Assembly: GCA_900541985.1 (NCBI GenBank)
Contig: UQLX01000018.1
Location: 1-46,272, forward strand
DNA from: an uncultured Blautia sp.
GTDB taxonomy: Bacteria > Bacillota > Clostridia > Lachnospirales > Lachnospiraceae
DNA length: 46,272 nt
Reading direction: 5' to 3'
In this document: piece by piece, positions 40,545 to 46,272 of the stretch
Position numbering within the stretch: the first letter of the stretch is position 1
Layout: every line of letters begins with the position of its first letter
Notes under the pieces: model-generated
Told to the model about the DNA's origin: nothing
Database searches by the model: none
Seen by the model: the letters and a program-made list of their open reading frames with translations, nothing else
Translations under genes and position numbers: made by a program

Positions 40545-43500
40545 ATGATCAAAAATGAGTGGAAGAACCTGCTGAAGAATAAAATGCTGGTAGTAGTTGT
40601 TATTGCTATTATCGTAATTCCCGTTATTTATGCAGGATTATTTCTGAAATCCATGTGGGATCCCTATGGAAATCTGGATCAGCTTCCTGTGGCGGTAGTC
40701 AACAAGGATAAGGCCGTAGAATATGAGGGAAAAACCCTGAGTGTGGGCTGTGATATGGAAGATGCCCTGAGGGACAATGATTCCCTTGATTTCCATTTTG
40801 TAGACAGTAAAGATGCGGAGCAGGGACTGAGAAATGGAACTTATTATATGGTAATTACCATCCCGGAAGATTTTTCTCAGAATGCTTCTACCCTTATGGA
40901 TGAGAAGCCAAAGAAAATGGAACTGGAATATGAGACAAATCCGGGAACAAACTACATTGCTTCCAAAATGAGCGAGAGCGCTGTAGTGAAAATTCGTGAT
41001 GAGATAGCATCTCAGGTAACAGAAACTTACACACAGACAGTTTTTGACCAGATTACAGAGGTTGGAGACGGTATGCAGGAGGCTGCCGATGGTTCAAAGG
41101 AACTGAAGGACGGACTTGGAGACGCTTCTGATGGAAATAAAACAATTACAGATAATCTGAAAAAGCTGGCGGACAGCACGCTTACCTTTAAGGACGGAGC
41201 CAATACTCTCACAGAGGGGCTGAAAGAATATACGGACGGAGTAGCCCAGGTTGATGACGGAGCCACACAGCTGAATAACGGTGTGGGAACTCTGACAGCA
41301 AAGGTTCCTGAATTGACAGCCGGTGTAAATACACTGAATCAGGGAGTTAAGGATTATACAGCCGGTGTGGCAAAGCTTGACGCCAATTCTGCGCAGCTGA
41401 CAGCCGGAACCACAGATCTTCAGGAAGGAGCAGAGACGCTGAAAAAAGGTCTGGATACTCTGAAGGACGGAACCACTCAGTATGTAAGCGGAGCAAATAC
41501 TCTGGCAAATGGAGTAATCCAGTATGTTGCCGGAACGGATCGGCTGGCAGCGGGAGCAGAACAGCTTTCACCGCTGGAGGAAATCGGTCAGGTATCTTCC
41601 GGTATTTCTCAGCTGAACAGTTCTGTCTCCAGGGGAGATGGATCTCTGAAAGCGGGAACTCAGCAGATTGAAGCCGGCTTAGGGGAACTGTACGGACAGC
41701 TGAAAGAGCTTGGAGGAAGCCTGACAGCGGAAAACATTAAAAAGCTGACAGCCGGCTTAAACGAAGCAAAAAGCGGAATGGAAAGCGCGGGCAAAGGAAT
41801 GACTACTGCTTCTGCCGGAATGACGCAGGCTGCAGAAGGAATGACAAATGCTGCAGGCGTGATTACGCAGGCAGGGCAGGGAATATCTGCAGTGGCAGCT
41901 CAGGTTCAGAATGCATCCAAGCCTGTGGCAGATGCAGTAAACGGAGTGACTGGCATTGTAAATCAGTGCGTTCAGGATGCAAATGGAAAGCTGGATGCGG
42001 CAAGATCACAGATTGATGCGGCAAACGCACAGATTGCTTCTGCAAACGGGCAGATCGATGCGGCAAATCAGCAGATATCCGGCATGCAGGCATCTATGGC
42101 AAATGCCCAGGCGGCAATTCAGGGAATTCAGGGTTCGGCAGATGAAAACGGAATGGTTTCTGCGGCAAGTCTGAATGCTGTGATCGGAATGCTTGGCAAT
42201 TCAGCTTCCGGTGTGTCTGGAGTAGATACAGTACAGAATAATGTGGAAAATATGGATGCGCCTGCTTATACAGCACAGGTTCAGCAGATTGCAGACGCAG
42301 CCTCACAGCAGCTGGCAGGCGTACAGGAAACCTTAAATGGAACAGCAGGACAGCTGAATGAAGCTGCAGAAGGATTGAAAAAGGGTGCAGCGACTCTTGG
42401 AACAAAATCAGGAGAAATGAAAGCCGGAGCAGATCAGATGAAAACCGGAGCTGAGAAAATGGCAGCCGGAGCAGAAAATGTTCCTTCAATTCCAACGGAT
42501 CCCATCAATCAGGTGACAACTGCGGTAGGACAGCTTTATGCAGGATCTCAGAAAGTAGATCAGGGTGTGGGAGCGGCAGCCTCTGCTCTTGATACACTGG
42601 AAGAGGGAACAAAAGATTTCCCGAAGGCAGCTGCAGGTGTAAAGGCTCTGAATGAGGGTTTTGCACAGCTGACAGCCAATGATAAAGCTCTGACAACAGG
42701 AGCAAAAACTCTGAAAGCAGCAGGCAGCACCGTAACAGGAGGCATCAGTCAGCTGACAGCCGGAGGCAGGGATCTTGCAGCCGGAGTCGGTACTTTAAGT
42801 GAAGGAATCAAAACCTATACAGCCGGAGTCAGAACACTGGCAGGAAATAATGAAGCTCTTACCTCAGGAACTCAGCAGCTTGCATCAGGAGCCGGAACTC
42901 TTGCAGCCGGAGCCGCGCAGCTTGCAGAAGGTACAAAAACTCTGAAAGCTGGAACAAGTAAGCTTGTTGAAAACAACAGTACCCTGAACAGAGGAGCTGC
43001 TCAGCTTGCAGATGGTGCAGGACAGATCCAGGATGGATCGTCGAAGCTTTATGACGGATCAAAAGAGCTGGGAGAGGGAATTAAAAAATTAAGTGACGGT
43101 TCAGATACCCTGCAGACAAGTCTCAGCGACGGTGCAGAGCAGGTAAAAGAAACAAAGGCGAATGACGATATGATAAGCATGTTTGCCGCACCGGTCAGAG
43201 AGGAAGAAACACAGATGACAACGGTGGAGAATAATGGACATGCGATGGCTCCTTATATGATGTCTGTAGGTCTCTGGGTAGGCTGCCTTGCTTTCTGTCT
43301 GATGTATCCTCTGACAGAATATAAGGGAAAACTGAAATCAGGCTTTGCATGGTGGGCAGGTAAGGCATCGGTTCTTTATCCGGTGGCAATTCTTCAGGGA
43401 ATTCTTCTGATCGTCCTGCTTCACCTGATAGACGGGTTTACCCCGGCAGAAATGATGAAGACAGTTCTCTTCTCCTGCCTGGCATCTGTGGCATTTACTT

Positions 43501-43844
43501 CTATCATGTATTTCTTTAATATTACTTTCGGTAAGGTGGGAAGCTTCCTGATGCTGATTTTTATGGTGGTTCAGCTTGCCGGCTCAGCAGGCACTTATCC
43601 TGTAGAGATATCTCCTTCCTTTGTGGCAAAGATACATAATTATCTGCCCTTTACCTATACAGTAAATGCATTTCGAAGCACCATTGCAGGAGGTGAAAGT
43701 ATAGGAAAATCAGTTGTGGTACTTGCTGTACTGGCACTTCTGTTTACCATACTGACAATCCTTCAGTTTCATCATATGGCAAATGCCAGAAAAAATGGAA
43801 AGGCAGTTCTTTATGACTGGCTGGAGGCACATGGAGTAGCATAA
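40545..43844 (+). CDS. YhgE/Pip domain membrane protein
   Basis: A 1,099-residue surface-exposed membrane protein. The N-terminal helix (about 12-32) and following domain (VAVVNKDKAVEYEGKTLSVG) match YhgE/Pip ('phage infection protein' in Lactococcus). The central region of about 700 residues is a long periplasm-equivalent stalk of heptad-like repeats (L-xx-G-A-xx-L, such as QLTAGTTDLQEGAETL, and TLAAGAAQLAEGTKTL). The C-terminus has about five or six membrane helices of ABC-2 membrane type (about 905-1085). Usual members are 700-900 residues, so this stalk is long. AAAGGG lies 7 nt before ATG 40545. YhgE proteins are implicated in phage adsorption and, as Esx-secretion partners, in protein export. 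Confidence 0.93.
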   Translation: MIKNEWKNLLKNKMLVVVVIAIIVIPVIYAGLFLKSMWDPYGNLDQLPVAVVNKDKAVEYEGKTLSVGCDMEDALRDNDSLDFHFVDSKDAEQGLRNGTYYMVITIPEDFSQNASTLMDEKPKKMELEYETNPGTNYIASKMSESAVVKIRDEIASQVTETYTQTVFDQITEVGDGMQEAADGSKELKDGLGDASDGNKTITDNLKKLADSTLTFKDGANTLTEGLKEYTDGVAQVDDGATQLNNGVGTLTAKVPELTAGVNTLNQGVKDYTAGVAKLDANSAQLTAGTTDLQEGAETLKKGLDTLKDGTTQYVSGANTLANGVIQYVAGTDRLAAGAEQLSPLEEIGQVSSGISQLNSSVSRGDGSLKAGTQQIEAGLGELYGQLKELGGSLTAENIKKLTAGLNEAKSGMESAGKGMTTASAGMTQAAEGMTNAAGVITQAGQGISAVAAQVQNASKPVADAVNGVTGIVNQCVQDANGKLDAARSQIDAANAQIASANGQIDAANQQISGMQASMANAQAAIQGIQGSADENGMVSAASLNAVIGMLGNSASGVSGVDTVQNNVENMDAPAYTAQVQQIADAASQQLAGVQETLNGTAGQLNEAAEGLKKGAATLGTKSGEMKAGADQMKTGAEKMAAGAENVPSIPTDPINQVTTAVGQLYAGSQKVDQGVGAAASALDTLEEGTKDFPKAAAGVKALNEGFAQLTANDKALTTGAKTLKAAGSTVTGGISQLTAGGRDLAAGVGTLSEGIKTYTAGVRTLAGNNEALTSGTQQLASGAGTLAAGAAQLAEGTKTLKAGTSKLVENNSTLNRGAAQLADGAGQIQDGSSKLYDGSKELGEGIKKLSDGSDTLQTSLSDGAEQVKETKANDDMISMFAAPVREEETQMTTVENNGHAMAPYMMSVGLWVGCLAFCLMYPLTEYKGKLKSGFAWWAGKASVLYPVAILQGILLIVLLHLIDGFTPAEMMKTVLFSCLASVAFTSIMYFFNITFGKVGSFLMLIFMVVQLAGSAGTYPVEISPSFVAKIHNYLPFTYTVNAFRSTIAGGESIGKSVVVLAVLALLFTILTILQFHHMANARKNGKAVLYDWLEAHGVA

Positions 43845-43846
43845 TA

Positions 43847-43896
43847 AAAACGCTGCAGTTCAGAATCTGTTGATGATTCCGGGCTGCAGCGCTTTT
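43847..43896. terminator. Terminator after the YhgE gene
   Basis: AAAACGCTGCAG pairs with CTGCAGCGCTTTT around a 25-nt loop; T and A runs on both sides allow it to serve the convergent ferredoxin gene too. Confidence 0.9.
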
Positions 43897-43910
43897 GCAG
43901 TAATCAGGTT

Positions 43911-44297
43911 TTATTTTTCTACGATCTCAAGTACGTCCATTGGACAGGCTTTGACACAGATGCCGCATGCGATACATTTGGATGCCACAGGTTTTGCATC
44001 TACTTTGACCATGAGGCCGAAAGGACATGCCTCCACACATTTACCGCAGCCTGTACAGAGTTTTTTGTTTACCATGTAAACGCCTTTTGCGTTCTGAGTA
44101 ATAGCGCCTGCCTCACATACTTCTGCACATTTGCCACACTGAGGACATGCCACAGGTCTTGGCTCGCCTTTGCGCTCTACAATCTGGATGCAGGATGCAA
44201 GTACATTGGATTCTTTGTAGTAGGCATTGGAACATGCCTCCACACATGCCAGACATGCCATACAGGTAGCGCCTTTTTTCACTGCCAGTTTTTTCAT
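43911..44297 (-). CDS. Polyferredoxin with four 4Fe-4S clusters
   Basis: A 128-residue soluble electron carrier with four CxxCxxCxxxC-type motifs: CMACLACVEAC, CPQCGKCAEVC, CTGCGKCVEAC and CIACGICVKAC, so it could hold four clusters. The layout resembles HycB/CooF-like electron-transfer subunits, but no dehydrogenase or hydrogenase gene lies beside it in this window. The start is ATG 44297, with GGAGG 7 nt upstream on the minus strand; a longer frame to 44333 has no ribosome site. Confidence 0.9.
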   Translation of the reverse strand: MKKLAVKKGATCMACLACVEACSNAYYKESNVLASCIQIVERKGEPRPVACPQCGKCAEVCEAGAITQNAKGVYMVNKKLCTGCGKCVEACPFGLMVKVDAKPVASKCIACGICVKACPMDVLEIVEK

Positions 44298-44621
44298 TAC
44301 CATACCTCCGCTTTTGTTCTTTTTCAATCTCATTATCTGCTGTGTTCAGCTGGCTTCATTATAGCATTTTTATGTGATGCCGACAATTTATTTTGTGCTT
44401 TTTTTCACAAAGTCAGGGATTTTTCAGGGATACTACTGGTCTTACTGATAAAAATAGAGTATGATAAGAAAAAAGTACAGATATAAATGGAGTGAGTACC
44501 TGAGAAAGAGTACAGAGAGAATTAACAGTTTCCTCACATTTTTCCCACAAAGTCAACACAAATTTTTTTTATACTCAAACCATCAAATGAAAAACAGAGA
44601 TATTCAAGGAGGGAAATCATA

Positions 44622-46100
44622 ATGGAAAATATGAACCAGGATTTTAATATAAATAATGATGATGACAATAAGGAGAAAAAGAACAAAAAGAACAAAAAGA
44701 AGAATCGTATTCTGAAAGGTACAGGGATTGCTCTGTGCGCTGTTCTGGCAGGTGGTCTTGCATTTGAAGGAATCAGCTCTGCTTCTGGATGGAATCTCAG
44801 CAATACAGTAAAAGCATCTAATACAGAAGAAAACAGAACAGAACTTTTAAAAACAAAAAAGAAAACAGAAGATAAAAAAGAAGAAACTGCAGATACTGCA
44901 CAGGAACCGGCTGAAGAGCCTTCTGAAACAAAAGTCAAGGGCAGTCTGGACGTGTCAGATATTGCAGCAGAGGCAATGAAATCGGTTGTTGCTATTACAA
45001 CTAAATCTGTTCAGGAGGTTCAGACGTATCTGGGAGATTTTGGATTCGGCGGATTTACCACACAGCAGCAGGAGGTAGAGGGAAGCGGCTCCGGTATTAT
45101 CATTGGACAGAATGATGAAGAGCTTCTGATCGCAACAAATTATCATGTGATCGAGGGGGCTAATACCGTATCGGTAACCTGTATTGACGGCGAAGTTTAT
45201 GAAGCAACTGTAAAGGGATATGATGCAGATAAGGATCTGGCAGTTGTTTCTGTAGCTGTTTCGGATATTTCCGATGATACCATGGAACAGATCCAGGTGG
45301 CTTCCATTGGAAGTTCTGATGATCTGAGAGTTGGAGAACAGGTTATTGCCATTGGTAATGCCCTTGGTTACGGACAGTCTGTTACTACAGGTATTGTCAG
45401 CGCTAAGAACCGTAAGCTGGATGATTCCGGTCAGGCCGATGAAAATTCTGACGGCGTAAATCTGATCCAGACAGATGCAGCTATCAACCCTGGAAACAGC
45501 GGTGGAGCGCTTCTGAATATGAACGGTGAGCTGGTGGGGATCAACTCTGCAAAGCTTGCATCCACTGAGGTTGAGGCTATGGGATATGCCATTGCCATTA
45601 CAGATGTATCGGATATCCTTGAAAATCTGATGAACGAAACACCGAGAGACAAGGTAGAAGATCATGGTGTTCTGGCCATTGTAGGAACTTCTGTAAGTGA
45701 GGAGGCAGCCAGCGTTTATGATATTCCGGAGGGTGTTCTCGTCAAAGAGGTATCAAAGGGCGGTGCAGCTGAAAAGGCAGGGATCGAGGCAAAAAATATT
45801 ATTACAGAGTTTGACGGAAAGCGGGTACGCAGCATTGACGCTCTGGTAGATATGCTTCAGTATTATGAGCCGGGTGAAAAGGTTGAGGTGACAATACAGG
45901 CTCTCGGAAACGGTGGATATGAAGAAAAGAAGGTTACAGTGAAACTGGATAAAAATTCCAATAAGGAAGCAGAAGCATCTGAAACACAGGAGGATGCTCA
46001 GCCATCAGAAGAACAGGATGAGCAGAGTATTCTGGATCAGTTTGGAAACGGATCCGAAGATGATGCTACTTATGAAGAGTTTTTTGGTGACATCTGGTAA
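44622..46100 (+). CDS. HtrA/DegP-like membrane-anchored serine protease
   Basis: A 492-residue S1C protease. A charged cytoplasmic head (1-30; poly-Lys) is followed by one membrane anchor (31-50), an acidic linker (65-110), the trypsin-like domain with His175 (ATNYHVIEGA), Asp205 (KDLAVVSV) and Ser293 (NPGNSGGALLN), a PDZ domain (about 355-440; GVLVKEVSKGGAAEKAGIEA) and an acidic tail. It degrades misfolded proteins outside the membrane. CAAGGAGG lies about 9 nt before the ATG. A TATACT at 44570 may be its -10; no good -35. Confidence 0.95.
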   Translation: MENMNQDFNINNDDDNKEKKNKKNKKKNRILKGTGIALCAVLAGGLAFEGISSASGWNLSNTVKASNTEENRTELLKTKKKTEDKKEETADTAQEPAEEPSETKVKGSLDVSDIAAEAMKSVVAITTKSVQEVQTYLGDFGFGGFTTQQQEVEGSGSGIIIGQNDEELLIATNYHVIEGANTVSVTCIDGEVYEATVKGYDADKDLAVVSVAVSDISDDTMEQIQVASIGSSDDLRVGEQVIAIGNALGYGQSVTTGIVSAKNRKLDDSGQADENSDGVNLIQTDAAINPGNSGGALLNMNGELVGINSAKLASTEVEAMGYAIAITDVSDILENLMNETPRDKVEDHGVLAIVGTSVSEEAASVYDIPEGVLVKEVSKGGAAEKAGIEAKNIITEFDGKRVRSIDALVDMLQYYEPGEKVEVTIQALGNGGYEEKKVTVKLDKNSNKEAEASETQEDAQPSEEQDEQSILDQFGNGSEDDATYEEFFGDIW

Positions 46101-46137
46101 GACTGGTATTTTCGGAAAATAAAATACAATCAGAAGA

Positions 46138-46171
46138 AGACTGGCGCCGGGATCTGGCGCTGGTCTTTTTT
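46138..46171 (+). terminator. Terminator after the HtrA gene
   Basis: AGAC-tg-GCGCC pairs with GGCGC-tg-GTCT around a 7-nt loop, followed by TTTTTT. The remaining about 100 bases show no gene. Confidence 0.85.
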
Positions 46172-46272
46172 GATGAAAACAGAAGTTGTATTGAAACGCA
46201 GGAAAGTGTCTGTTATACCTGAATCCGTGAAACTCAATGCAAGTCAGTCTACCAAAAGCCTGTATTTTTGAA

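Noticed and set aside
41000..43100. Repetitive DNA suggesting a CRISPR array or minisatellite
   Set aside because: The repeats are degenerate at DNA level, follow the reading frame, and encode the heptad-like stalk of YhgE; no constant repeat with unique spacers exists.

Overview
The window looks like a chromosome segment of a gut Firmicute, most likely Lachnospiraceae. The reasons are the low-to-moderate GC, strong AGGAGG ribosome sites, a DUF3878 protein, a potassium-dependent membrane pyrophosphatase, a YhgE/Pip protein with its TetR partner, and radical-SAM 'mobile pair', TnpV and Lachnospiraceae-type integrase remnants. Species cannot be fixed from the sequence.

Region 1 (1 to about 7,947) is the right-hand part of an integrated mobile element. 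It carries a frameshifted tnpV, an XRE/membrane-protein pair, a GntR-regulated ABC exporter, the 3' end of a radical-SAM gene abutting it, a small excisionase-like protein, a protein with four tandem excisionase-like helix-turn-helix domains, and an intact tyrosine integrase. About 440 bp after the integrase lies the 3' half of a tRNA-Arg(CCT), from the anticodon loop to the discriminator base, followed by a terminator. This is the expected right attachment scar, so the element extends left beyond the window.

Region 2 (about 7,950 to 22,900) is accessory and decaying. Gene debris (YjbR, RtcB, an integrase C-terminus, a DUF5714 gene and others) alternates with intact genes. Its core is a tight co-directional run: an 85-aa protein, a SAM methyltransferase, an HNH endonuclease, a RecD2 helicase, a WYL regulator with an early stop codon, and a 106-aa protein. 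This is the best candidate in the window for an uncharacterised DNA-directed (possibly anti-phage) system. Next come a pRiA4b ORF-3 family protein behind a near-consensus promoter, the integrase remnant, a 596-aa AAA ATPase whose promoter is framed by inverted TATACC(C) repeats, a DUF2200 gene, and an arsC-type reductase with a small DUF3006-like protein.

Region 3 (about 22,900 to 46,272) reads as ordinary chromosome: an NCS2 purine permease, DUF3878 protein, YgjP-type metallopeptidase, pyrophosphatase, TIM-barrel isomerase, a DUF4430 protein with an ECF S component, a CNNM/CorC-like protein, a GNAT acetyltransferase, a NarL-type two-component system divergent from a three-gene ABC exporter, thioredoxin, a Crp/Fnr regulator with a perfect palindrome at its promoter, a rhamnose-mutarotase-like protein, TetR divergent from a 1,100-residue YhgE protein, a four-cluster ferredoxin and an HtrA protease. 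Terminators between units are strong and several are bidirectional.
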